DNA of 64,000 nt from Pseudothauera lacus (GTDB lineage: Bacteria; Pseudomonadota; Gammaproteobacteria; Burkholderiales; Rhodocyclaceae), in NCBI RefSeq assembly GCF_003034845.1, contig NZ_PZKC01000011.1:62001-126000 (forward strand). The letters are read 5' to 3'. The position numbers and the translations under genes are program-made. Of this stretch, positions 56,143 through 63,688 are shown piece by piece; position 1 is the stretch's first letter, and every line of letters starts with the position of its first letter. The notes beneath the pieces are model-generated. The model saw only the letters and a program-made list of their open reading frames with translations. It was not told the origin of the DNA and searched no databases.

Positions 56143-56925
56143 ATGCAGTTCGAAACCATCCTCTACTCGCTGCACGAGCAGATCGCCGAGATCCGCCTCA
56201 ACCGTCCGCAGCGCCTCAATGCGGTCACCGCCACCCTGTACGACGAACTCAATCAGGCCCTCTCGCTCGCCGAGGCCGACCAGGACGCCCGCGTGGTGCT
56301 GCTGACCGGCGAGGGGCGCGCCTTCTGCGTGGGCGCAGACCTCAAGGAACACAAGACCGGCCGCACGGCCTTCGACCGCCGCCAGTACCTGCTCGGCGAG
56401 CAGCTGGTGTGCAAGCGCCTGCTGCAGTTGAAGAAGCCGGTGATCGCCGCGGTGAATGGCTATGCGCTGGGTGCCGGGGCGGAGATGGCGATGGCCTCGG
56501 ACTTCATCCTGATGGCCGAGAGCGCGCAGATCGGCCTGCCGGAGATCAGCATCGGCAACTTCCTCGGCGGCGGGGTGACCTGGCTGCTGCCGCGCCTGGT
56601 AGGGCTGGCCAAGGCGCGCGAGTTGGTCTTCCTCGGCGAGCGCATCAAGGGCGAGGAGGCGGTGCGCATCGGCCTCGCCAACCGCGTGCTGGCGGACGAA
56701 GGCTTCCTCGACGCGGCGCGCGCCTTTGCCCTGAAGGTGGCGGGCAAGGCGCCGTTCTCCATGCAGCTGGCCAAGGAGCAGCTCAACATGGCCGCCGAAC
56801 GCACCCTGGATGCGGCGCTCACCGCCGAGCTGGAGGGGATGATGTTCGTCGGCACCACGCGTGACTGGCAGGAAGGCGTGGATGCCTTCGCCGAGAAGCG
56901 TGCACCGGTCTTCAGGGGGGAATGA
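56143..56925 (+). CDS. Enoyl-CoA hydratase/isomerase family protein (both catalytic Glu present)
   Basis: 260-residue crotonase-fold protein. The oxyanion-hole segments G-R-A-F-C-V-G-A-D-L and N-G-Y-A-L-G-A-G-A-E are intact, and the two Glu of true hydratases are visible in GLPEISIG and KARELVFLG by by-eye alignment with mitochondrial crotonase. It should hydrate an enoyl-CoA; the substrate is unknown. ATG 56143 follows GGAGG. It is first in a three-gene unit; the next start is 1 bp after its stop. Confidence 0.88.
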   Translation: MQFETILYSLHEQIAEIRLNRPQRLNAVTATLYDELNQALSLAEADQDARVVLLTGEGRAFCVGADLKEHKTGRTAFDRRQYLLGEQLVCKRLLQLKKPVIAAVNGYALGAGAEMAMASDFILMAESAQIGLPEISIGNFLGGGVTWLLPRLVGLAKARELVFLGERIKGEEAVRIGLANRVLADEGFLDAARAFALKVAGKAPFSMQLAKEQLNMAAERTLDAALTAELEGMMFVGTTRDWQEGVDAFAEKRAPVFRGE

Positions 56926-56926
56926 G

Positions 56927-59095
56927 ATGAACCACGTCATGCCGGTCGTGCCGCACAAGAGCCCGCTGCACGACATCCTCGCGCCGTCTTCCATCGCCAT
57001 CGTCGGCGCCTCGGCCGACCCCACCAAGCGCGGCTACAAGGCCATGGTGGGGCTGATCAAGGACGGTTACCGCGGGGCGATCCATCCGATCAACCCGAAG
57101 GCCGACAGGATCCTCGGGGTGAAGACCCTGCCCTCCATCGAGGCCCTGCCCGGGCCGGTGGACCTGGCGCTGATCTGTACCCCGGCGGCCACCGTGCCCG
57201 GCATCATCGCCGAGCTGGGGCGCAAGGGGGTGAAGGGCGTGGTGGTGCTGGCCAGCGGTTTCAAGGAAACCGGGCCGGAAGGTGCCAAGCTGGAACAGCA
57301 GGTGCTGGATGCCGCACGTGAGGGCGGGGTGCGGGTGATCGGTCCCAATACCTCGGGCATGTTCAACCTGCACCACAAGGTCAACCTGCTGGCGCTGGCC
57401 AAGGTGAAGCCGGGTGAGATCGGCTTCATCTCGCAGTCCGGCAACATGCTGCTGTCGCTGGTGCTGGAGGCCGAGCACAACGGCCATGTGGGTTTTTCCA
57501 CCTATGTCGGGCCGGGCAACCAGACCGACGTGGGCTTCAACGACTACCTGCGCTATCTCGGCGAGGACGAGCACACCCGGGTGGCCACGCTGTACGTGGA
57601 AGGTTTCCGCGACGGCCAGCGCTTCCTGCAGGCGGCGCGCGAGATCTCCGCGCTGAAGCCGGTGGTGGTGTACAAGTCCGGCTCCACCGAACAGGGCCGC
57701 AAGGCGGCCAGCTCGCACACCGGCGCGCTCGCCGGCAGCTATGCGATGACGGTGGACCTGCTGCGCCAGGTCGGGGTGAGCGTGGTGCAGCACTCCAACG
57801 AGATCCTGCCGGTGGCCGAAGGCCTGGGCCTGCTGCAGAAGGCGCCGGGCAAGCGCGTCGCGGTGATCTCCGACGGCGGCGGCCAGGCCACCATCGCTTC
57901 CGACCGTCTGGCCGAGGCCGGGCTGGAGCTGGCCGAGCTGAGTGAGCAGACCAAGGCACGTCTGGCGGCGATCCTGTTCCCGCAGGCCTCGCTGGTGAAC
58001 CCGGTGGACGTGGCTGGCAGCAGCGATGCCAATCCGGCGCTGCTCGCCGAATGCATGGAGATCGTCGCCGAGGACGAGAACGTCGACAGCGTCTTCCTGG
58101 TCGGCATGTTCGGCGGCTACGCCATCCGCTTCGCCGAGGATCTGCTGGGGGGCGAGATGCGCGGCGCGGAGTCGATGATCGAGCTGTCCCGCCGCAGCGA
58201 GAAGCCGGTGGTGGTGTACAGCCTCTATGCGCCGATCAAGCCGCCGGCATTGCGCCGCCTGCACGAGGCGGGCGTGCCGGTGTACACCTCCATCGAATAT
58301 GCGGTGCGTGTACTCGCTGCGCTCGGCGAGCGTGGCATCTACCTGAAGAGCCATGAAGACGACGTTCTCCCGCCGGCGGTGGCGCCCAGCGCCGACATGC
58401 TGGCGATGTTCGCCCGGGCGCGCGACGAGGGCCGCGATCTCTATGAGTACGAGGCCAAGGCCCTGCTGCGTACCCACGGCATCGAGGTGGCAGAGGAGGC
58501 GGTGGTGCGCGCCCCGGACGAACTGGTCGAGGTGGCGCAGCGCTTTGGCGAGCAGGCGCTGGCGATGAAGGTGGTGTCGAAGGACATCCTGCACAAGTCG
58601 GACGCCGGCGGGGTGAAGCTCAACCTGTGCGGCGAGGCCGCGCTGCGCAGCGCCTGGGCACAGATCATGGAAAGCTGTCGCGCCTACGATGCGGATGCGG
58701 ACATCCGTGGCGTACTCGTGACGCCGATGGCGAAGAAGGGCGTGGAGGTCATCGTCGGCGTCAGCCGCGACCCGATCTTCGGTCCGGTGCTGATGTTCGG
58801 CCTCGGCGGCATCTTCGTCGAAATCCTCGAAGACGTCGCTTTCCGTGCCATCCCCTTGTCCGAGCTGGATGCGCGCTCCATGGTCGACCAGCTCAAGGCG
58901 CGCAAGGTGCTCGAAGGCGCGCGCGGCGAAGCGGCGGTGGACAAGGGTGCGCTGGTCGATCTGCTGCTCAAGGTCTCAGGCATCGTCTCGGCCTATCCGC
59001 AGCTCTTCGAGCTCGATCTCAACCCGGTGATCGCCTACTCTGACGGCTATGCCGCGGTGGACGCGCGCATCATCATCAACCGCGCGGTCATGTGA
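56927..59095 (+). CDS. NDP-forming acyl-CoA synthetase (acetate-CoA ligase family, fused alpha-beta)
   Basis: 722 residues. Order: CoA-binding Rossmann domain (about 18-130; S-S-I-A-I-V-G-A-S), succinyl-CoA-ligase-like domains with the phosphohistidine His264 in ASSHTGALAGS, then an ATP-grasp domain (about 500-715) with H-K-S-D-A-G-G-V-K-L and G-L-G-G-I-F-V-E-I-L-E-D. It makes or cleaves an acyl-CoA through phosphohistidine, coupling to ATP or GTP. Its position between two crotonases suggests a carboxylic-acid degradation route with substrate-level phosphorylation. Substrate unknown. Confidence 0.88.
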   Translation: MNHVMPVVPHKSPLHDILAPSSIAIVGASADPTKRGYKAMVGLIKDGYRGAIHPINPKADRILGVKTLPSIEALPGPVDLALICTPAATVPGIIAELGRKGVKGVVVLASGFKETGPEGAKLEQQVLDAAREGGVRVIGPNTSGMFNLHHKVNLLALAKVKPGEIGFISQSGNMLLSLVLEAEHNGHVGFSTYVGPGNQTDVGFNDYLRYLGEDEHTRVATLYVEGFRDGQRFLQAAREISALKPVVVYKSGSTEQGRKAASSHTGALAGSYAMTVDLLRQVGVSVVQHSNEILPVAEGLGLLQKAPGKRVAVISDGGGQATIASDRLAEAGLELAELSEQTKARLAAILFPQASLVNPVDVAGSSDANPALLAECMEIVAEDENVDSVFLVGMFGGYAIRFAEDLLGGEMRGAESMIELSRRSEKPVVVYSLYAPIKPPALRRLHEAGVPVYTSIEYAVRVLAALGERGIYLKSHEDDVLPPAVAPSADMLAMFARARDEGRDLYEYEAKALLRTHGIEVAEEAVVRAPDELVEVAQRFGEQALAMKVVSKDILHKSDAGGVKLNLCGEAALRSAWAQIMESCRAYDADADIRGVLVTPMAKKGVEVIVGVSRDPIFGPVLMFGLGGIFVEILEDVAFRAIPLSELDARSMVDQLKARKVLEGARGEAAVDKGALVDLLLKVSGIVSAYPQLFELDLNPVIAYSDGYAAVDARIIINRAVM

Positions 59096-59112
59096 CCGTA
59101 CCGGAGCCCTGC

Positions 59113-59898
59113 ATGAACCTGCCTCAACTGACCGATGCGCTGCTGACGCTGGAAAACCGCGTCGCCACGCTGACCTTCAACCGCCACGACCTGCGCAATG
59201 CGCTCACCGGCACCGCGCTGGTCGACGACATCGTCGCGGTGGCCGAGTGGGTGAACCGCTGCGACGAGGTCTCGGTGCTGGTGATGACCGGTGCTGGCTC
59301 GGCTTTCTCCTCGGGCGGCAACGTCAAGGACATGGCCGAGCGCGGCGGCGACTTCGCCGGCGATGTGGCCGAGGTGGCCACCCGCTACCGCCGCGGCATC
59401 CAGCGCATCCCGCTGGCGCTGCAGCAGGTCGAGGTGCCCATCATCGCCGCGGTGAACGGCCCGGCGATCGGCGCCGGCTTCGACCTGGCCAACATGGCCG
59501 ACATCCGCATCGCCTCGGAGAAAGCCAAGTTCGGCGAGACCTTCCTGAACCTGGGCATCATCCCCGGCGACGGCGGCGCCTGGTTCATGCAGCGCCTGAT
59601 CGGCTATCAGCGCGCCTTCGAACTGACGCTCTCCGGGCGTATCGTCGATGCGGCGGAAGCGAAGGAAATCGGCATCGTGCTGGAGGTGGTGGCGCCGGAG
59701 CAGCTGCTGGCGCGCGCCCACGAACTCGCCGCGCGCTTCGCCGCCCAGCCGCCCAAGGCGGTGCGCCTCACCAAGCGCCTGATGAAGTCCGCCCAGCGCA
59801 TGGAGCTGAAGGACTTCCTCGACCTCTGCGCGGCCTTCCAGGGCATGTGCCACAACGAGCCCGAGCACCTGGAGGCGGTGCAGCGCTTCCTGTCGTGA
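59113..59898 (+). CDS. Crotonase-family protein lacking one hydratase glutamate
   Basis: 261 residues. Oxyanion-hole segments A-F-S-S-G-G-N-V-K-D and N-G-P-A-I-G-A-G-F-D are intact. In FGETFLNLG the position of the first catalytic Glu of hydratases appears to be Phe (by-eye alignment), while the second Glu is present in AFELTLSG, so isomerase-like or other chemistry is possible. ATG 59113 has GGAG six bases upstream; GTG 59092 overlaps the previous stop (GTGA) and would add seven residues. Third gene of the acyl-CoA unit. Confidence 0.86.
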   Translation: MNLPQLTDALLTLENRVATLTFNRHDLRNALTGTALVDDIVAVAEWVNRCDEVSVLVMTGAGSAFSSGGNVKDMAERGGDFAGDVAEVATRYRRGIQRIPLALQQVEVPIIAAVNGPAIGAGFDLANMADIRIASEKAKFGETFLNLGIIPGDGGAWFMQRLIGYQRAFELTLSGRIVDAAEAKEIGIVLEVVAPEQLLARAHELAARFAAQPPKAVRLTKRLMKSAQRMELKDFLDLCAAFQGMCHNEPEHLEAVQRFLS

Positions 59899-59911
59899 TC
59901 CGCCAGGCCGC

Positions 59912-61321
59912 CTACTCGCTGTCGTAACCCAGCAGGCGGCGCTGGGCGATCATCTCGGCGACCGCGGTGGGCACCTCCTGTTCCCAGGCGCCGGGGCCGC
60001 GGCGCAGGGCGGCGAGCACGCCGGTGGCGTCGATGTGCAGGTGGCTGTGGTCCTGCGGTTCGATGGCGAAGAGCTTGCCGTTGCCGATCAGGTGGGCGAG
60101 CAGGTGGCGCAGGTTGGCGGGCACCTGGACGTTGTGCAGGGTGGTCAGTTCGTCGCCGCCATTGGCCCGCGCGGGATACACGTAGACGTGGGTGTTGTCG
60201 GGGAAAAGCTTGCCGAAGGCTTCGAGAATGCCGCCTTCGAGGCCTTCGTAGTACTTCTCGTCGAAGAGGTTGTTGAAGTCCCGCACCGACAGCACGATGC
60301 CGATGGGCTTCTGGGTGTAGCGGCGCAGGTAGGCGCGCAGGCGGAAGTAGCGCACGTAGTCGGAGATCATCACCATGTAGCCCTGCGAGGCCAGCAGGTC
60401 GATGCGGGCGAGGAAGTCGGCGCCGTCCACGTTGTCGCCGCTGATCAGCGAATTCATGGTGATCTCGGCGAGCGCCAGCAAGGAGGCCTCCTCGACGTGT
60501 TCCTGCTGGCAGAACTGCTGGCGGGCGGTGCGCATCATGTCGATGTTCACGCAGGTCACCGGCTTGAAGCTGCCGCGCATCACCAGCACCGGCTTGCGGT
60601 AGAAGAGGTCGCCGGGCACCACCACCTCGCCCTGGGGGTTGAACACCACCGCGCGGGTCAGCCAGCTGCGGATCAGGTGGAGGTTCATGAGGCGGTTTTC
60701 GACTTCCTCGAAGTAGGGGCCGGAGAAGTGGATCAGGTCCACCTCGATGCGGTCCGATCCGAGGCCGTCGGCAAGACCTTCGACCACCCATTCGGGCTGG
60801 TCGTGGTGGAAGAAGGCGCCGTGGATGAGGTTTACCCCGAGGATGCCGAGGGCCTCGGACTGCTGGGCGTTGGTGGCGTCGAGCATGCGCACGTGCATGA
60901 TGACGTCGCTGGGGGCAGCGCCGGGATGCAGCTGCAGGCGCACGCCGATCCAGCCATGGCACTCGTTCTGCTGGCGGAAGCTGCGCGCGGTGACGGTGGC
61001 GGCGTAGGCGAAGAAGGTGGTGTTCTTCGAGCGCACCTCGGACAGGCGCTCGACCACCTGGTTGTATTCCTTGTCGAGCATCTGCAGCAGGCGGGTGCGG
61101 CTGACGTAGCGGTCGGCGTGGCCATAGATCGAGTCGCTGACCGCCATGTCGTAGGCCGACATGGTCTTGGCGATGGTGCCGGCGGCGGCGCCGACGTGGA
61201 AGAAGCGCCGGGCCACCTCCTGGCCGGCGCCGATCTCGACGATGGAGCCGTACTTGAACTTGTCGAGGTTGATCTGCAGGGCTTTCTGGTCGGTGGTCAG
61301 CGTGGTGTCGCGGGTGCGCAT
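59912..61321 (-). CDS. Conserved protein of unknown function, often misnamed TonB-dependent receptor
   Basis: 469 residues, no signal peptide and no beta-barrel or plug pattern; the protein appears cytosolic, with strongly conserved-looking segments E-I-G-A-G-Q-E-V-A-R-R-F-F-H-V-G, A-Y-D-M-A-V-S-D and E-K-Y-Y-E-G-L-E-G-G-I-L-E-A-F-G. From memory, close relatives in many bacteria have been labelled TonB-dependent receptor or nicotinate-nucleotide adenylyltransferase without sequence support. The start is 1321 bp before the convergent crotonase gene; nitroreductase lies 33 bp upstream on the same strand. Function unknown. Confidence 0.75.
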   Translation of the reverse strand: MRTRDTTLTTDQKALQINLDKFKYGSIVEIGAGQEVARRFFHVGAAAGTIAKTMSAYDMAVSDSIYGHADRYVSRTRLLQMLDKEYNQVVERLSEVRSKNTTFFAYAATVTARSFRQQNECHGWIGVRLQLHPGAAPSDVIMHVRMLDATNAQQSEALGILGVNLIHGAFFHHDQPEWVVEGLADGLGSDRIEVDLIHFSGPYFEEVENRLMNLHLIRSWLTRAVVFNPQGEVVVPGDLFYRKPVLVMRGSFKPVTCVNIDMMRTARQQFCQQEHVEEASLLALAEITMNSLISGDNVDGADFLARIDLLASQGYMVMISDYVRYFRLRAYLRRYTQKPIGIVLSVRDFNNLFDEKYYEGLEGGILEAFGKLFPDNTHVYVYPARANGGDELTTLHNVQVPANLRHLLAHLIGNGKLFAIEPQDHSHLHIDATGVLAALRRGPGAWEQEVPTAVAEMIAQRRLLGYDSE

Positions 61322-61354
61322 CGGCGTTCGTCCTCTTTCTGTCGTTCGGTCTGC

Positions 61355-62182
61355 TTACCTGAGCGCGAAGCCCAGCGCGTGCAGGGCGGCACCGAGGCGG
61401 TCGCGGCCGGTGAGCGCGCTGCCGTCGGCGATGCGCTTGGCGGAATGGACTGCCCAGGTGCCGTTAACGTTCATCCGCTGGCTGGCATAGAAGCTGGCCA
61501 TGGCGTCGTTGTAGGTGGCGATGCCTTCTTCCTGCTCTGCAAGCGGACGGTAGCGTTCATGGTGCAGCACCACCTGCTGCGGCAGGCGCGGCTTCACCGC
61601 GGTGCCTTCGCTGGGGTCGGGATGGCCGAGGGTCATGCCGAACACCGCGAACACCCGCGGCGGCAGGCCGAGCAGCTCGGCGACGCGCTCGGGCTGGTTG
61701 CGCATGCCGCCGATGTAGCAGCCGGCGAGGCCGAGGGATTCCGCCGCGGCGAGGGCGTTCTGCGCTGCCAGCGCGGCGTCGATGACTCCGATGAGGAACA
61801 TCTCCAGGTAGTCGAGGGCGCCATGGGGGCGCCCGGCGCCATCGGCGACGTGGGCAAGGCGGGCCAGGTCGGCCAGCCACATCAGTACCAGCGGGGCGTC
61901 GCGCACGTGGGTCTGGCCGCCGGCGCAATCGGCCAGCGCGGCGCGGGTGTCGCCATTGCGCACGGCAATCACGCTCCACGCCTGCAGGTTGGAGGAGGTG
62001 GCGGCCGATTGTGCCGCGGCGACGATGGCGGCAAGCCGGGCGTCGTCGACCGGGCTGTCGAGGAAGCGGCGCGCCGAGCGGTGGTCGAGCAGCTGCTCGA
62101 TGAGCGGTGACCACGCGGCGGGGGCGGGCAGGGCATCGCTGCCGTAACGGGCGTTGAGCTGGTGCTGGGCGCTGGCGTTCAT
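61355..62182 (-). CDS. Nitroreductase-family FMN oxidoreductase (NfsA/FRP-like)
   Basis: 275 residues. L-L-D-H-R-S-A-R-R-F opens the FMN-binding site; A-A-Q-S-A-A-T-S-S-N-L-Q and the later C-Y-I-G-G-M-R-N-Q-P motif are typical of NADPH-dependent NfsA/FRP enzymes that reduce nitroaromatics, quinones or flavin. The physiological substrate cannot be read. It is upstream of the unknown conserved gene on the same strand and divergent from the SRP RNA gene. Confidence 0.88.
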   Translation of the reverse strand: MNASAQHQLNARYGSDALPAPAAWSPLIEQLLDHRSARRFLDSPVDDARLAAIVAAAQSAATSSNLQAWSVIAVRNGDTRAALADCAGGQTHVRDAPLVLMWLADLARLAHVADGAGRPHGALDYLEMFLIGVIDAALAAQNALAAAESLGLAGCYIGGMRNQPERVAELLGLPPRVFAVFGMTLGHPDPSEGTAVKPRLPQQVVLHHERYRPLAEQEEGIATYNDAMASFYASQRMNVNGTWAVHSAKRIADGSALTGRDRLGAALHALGFALR

Positions 62183-62250
62183 CCGGGCTCCGTGGACGGG
62201 AATGAAAAAAACAATAAGTATAGGCCGGTGCGCAGAGTGCTGTCCGCTGC

Positions 62251-62256
62251 TACAAT
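62251..62256 (+). promoter_or_regulatory. -10 box of the SRP RNA gene
   Basis: TACAAT lies eight bases before the RNA 5' end at about 62264. Confidence 0.6.
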
Positions 62257-62263
62257 GCCGCCC

Positions 62264-62363
<100 letters not shown>

Positions 62364-62375
62364 CCCGGACATGAA

Positions 62376-62415
62376 AACGCCGGATGCGCCTGTGTGGCGC
62401 ATCCGGCGTTTTTTT
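62376..62415. terminator. Terminator of ffs, possibly bidirectional
   Basis: A perfect 15-bp stem (AACGCCGGATGCGCC and its inverse) with loop TGTGT is followed by a run of seven Ts starting within the stem end. The minus-strand side has four Ts and could end the convergent ZIP gene. Confidence 0.92.
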
Positions 62416-62427
62416 CGTCCGCGCCGT

Positions 62428-63315
62428 TCACGCAAGCAGCGTGTCCATCAGCATCATGCCGACGAAGCCGGCGATCAATCCGCCGGTAGCGAGGGTCTCG
62501 TGGCCGCGGCGATGCGACTCCGGGATGATCTCGTGGCTGACCACGAAGAGCATCGCTCCGGCAGCGGCACCCAGGCCCCAGGGCAGCAGGGCGGCGGACT
62601 GGGCGACCATCAGCGAGCCGGCCAGCGCGGCAACGGGTTCCACCAGCCCCGAGAGCGCGGCGACCACGAAGGCCAGCGCGCGGTTGTAGCCGGCAGCAAC
62701 CAGTGCAATGGCGACGATCAGGCCTTCCGGCACGTTCTGCAGGGAGATGCCGGTGGCCACGGCGTTGCCGCTCGTCTCCCCGGCGGCGACGCCGATGGCG
62801 AGGCCTTCCGGAATGTTGTGCACGGCGATGGCGAAGACGAACAGCCACACGGCCCTGGCCGAGCGTTGGCCCCCGGGGGCATGGCTGTGCGGCAGGCCGC
62901 GGTCGAGGGCGAGCAGGGCGAGCGCACCGGCCAGCAAGGCCGTGGCCACGGTGAATGCCGCCCCGCTGGGGCTGGCGCCCTGTGCGGCGGCGGCCTCGAA
63001 ACCGGGGAGGAGCAGCGAGAAGACGCTGGCGGCGAGCATTACGCCGGCACCGAAACCCAGCAACATCCCCTGCACGCCGGCGCCGATGCGCCGGGTGACC
63101 AGCACCGGCAGGGCGCCCAGTGCGGTGGCCAGTGCCGCCATGGCGCCGCCGCTGGCTGCAGCGCGCAGGCTGTCGTCGATCTGCGGCAGGGCGTCGGCGG
63201 CTTGCAGGGCGAGCAGCACCAGGCCGGCGAGGGCAATCGTCCAGCCCGCGGCGGTGCGCGTCAGGCCGAGCGCGCTGGCGGGCTGGAAATGCAGGCGGGC
63301 AATGCGTGGGGCCAT
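62428..63315 (-). CDS. ZIP-family divalent metal transporter (ZupT-like)
   Basis: 295 residues, eight predicted helices. The paired metal-site helices carry AVHNIPEGLAIG and LQNVPEGLIVA, with H-E-I-I-P-E-S in a later helix, all ZIP hallmarks. The cytoplasmic loop is short with H-S-H. ZIP proteins import Zn2+, Fe2+, Mn2+ or others. ATG 63313-63315 follows AGGA; the frame is open to 63402. The upstream region has a Fur-box-like promoter about 270 bp away and a second possible promoter closer, so iron control is likely; that is inference. Confidence 0.9.
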   Translation of the reverse strand: MAPRIARLHFQPASALGLTRTAAGWTIALAGLVLLALQAADALPQIDDSLRAAASGGAMAALATALGALPVLVTRRIGAGVQGMLLGFGAGVMLAASVFSLLLPGFEAAAAQGASPSGAAFTVATALLAGALALLALDRGLPHSHAPGGQRSARAVWLFVFAIAVHNIPEGLAIGVAAGETSGNAVATGISLQNVPEGLIVAIALVAAGYNRALAFVVAALSGLVEPVAALAGSLMVAQSAALLPWGLGAAAGAMLFVVSHEIIPESHRRGHETLATGGLIAGFVGMMLMDTLLA

Positions 63316-63361
63316 GGAGGTATCCTGAGGCGCAGAAGAAGGGAGAAAGCTGTCAGATGAA

Positions 63362-63391
63362 CTATGGGGGATGTCTTTTGATAGTTCCAAT
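63362..63391 (-). promoter_or_regulatory. Possible proximal promoter of the ZIP gene
   Basis: Minus-strand TTGGAA (63386-63391) and CATAGT (63362-63367), spacing 18 bp, about 50 bp upstream of the start codon. The -35 octamer ATTGGAAC also occurs in the distal promoter. Confidence 0.35.
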
Positions 63392-63445
63392 AAAACAAAC
63401 AAACCGTTTTAATAGTTAGTAAGTATGTTGCGCAAAGTGTCGTGA

Positions 63446-63529
63446 TCAGAAAGCGTTGCAGGCGTAGTCCGCGAAGATGGCGCAGAGGGCGCTGAGCCAC
63501 GTGTCCGGGGTGCTTGGGCTGTTGTCCAT
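63446..63529 (-). CDS. Putative 27-residue micropeptide behind a Fur-type promoter
   Basis: ATG (63527-63529) to TGA (63446-63448); the peptide begins MDNSPSTPDTW and ends DYACNAF, with an Ala/Leu/Cys/Phe hydrophobic middle. A GAGAGAG ribosome-site-like run is a few bases upstream and a promoter with a Fur-like palindrome lies 29-58 bp upstream. It precedes the ZIP gene by 130 bp on the same strand and could be a small membrane peptide, a leader peptide or chance. I do not recognise a family. Confidence 0.4.
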   Translation of the reverse strand: MDNSPSTPDTWLSALCAIFADYACNAF

Positions 63530-63557
63530 GGGGCTCTCTCAGTTATCCGACATGTGC

Positions 63558-63587
63558 AGAATAGAATGTAAACGATAATCGTTCCAA
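63558..63587 (-). promoter_or_regulatory. Promoter with Fur-box-like operator
   Basis: Minus-strand TTGGAA (63582-63587) and TATTCT (63558-63563), spacing 18 bp. The near-palindrome AACGATAATCGTT (63571-63583) fills the spacer; it matches about 12 of 19 positions of the GATAATGATAATCATTATC Fur consensus. A repressor bound here would block the promoter for the small ORF and probably the ZIP gene. Confidence 0.55.
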
Positions 63588-63674
63588 TTAATTGATGAGA
63601 TCGTCACGATTGCCTCTGGCGATGCCGGTGGTGGCTGCGGTGTGATCGCATCCTGCCCGCCGGCCGCCCTCTGA

Positions 63675-63680
63675 TAGAAT
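63675..63680 (+). promoter_or_regulatory. -10 box close to the dnaX start
   Basis: TAGAAT (with TGA just before it) ends eight bases before the dnaX ATG, so the transcript would start at or within a base or two of the start codon. Confidence 0.5.
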
Positions 63681-63688
63681 CCCCCGCC

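Larger units (their letters stand above)
63316..63688. other. Long AT-rich intergenic region between the ZIP gene and dnaX
   Basis: 373 bp, distinctly less GC-rich than the rest of the window (especially 63360-63425 and 63540-63600). It holds a possible 27-codon gene, two minus-strand promoters sharing TTGGAA as -35, a Fur-box-like palindrome and the dnaX -10 box, listed separately. Confidence 0.8.

Noticed and set aside
59092-59112. GTG at 59092 as the start of the second crotonase
   Set aside because: It overlaps the previous stop, which is attractive, but ATG 59113 has the better ribosome site and normal family length.
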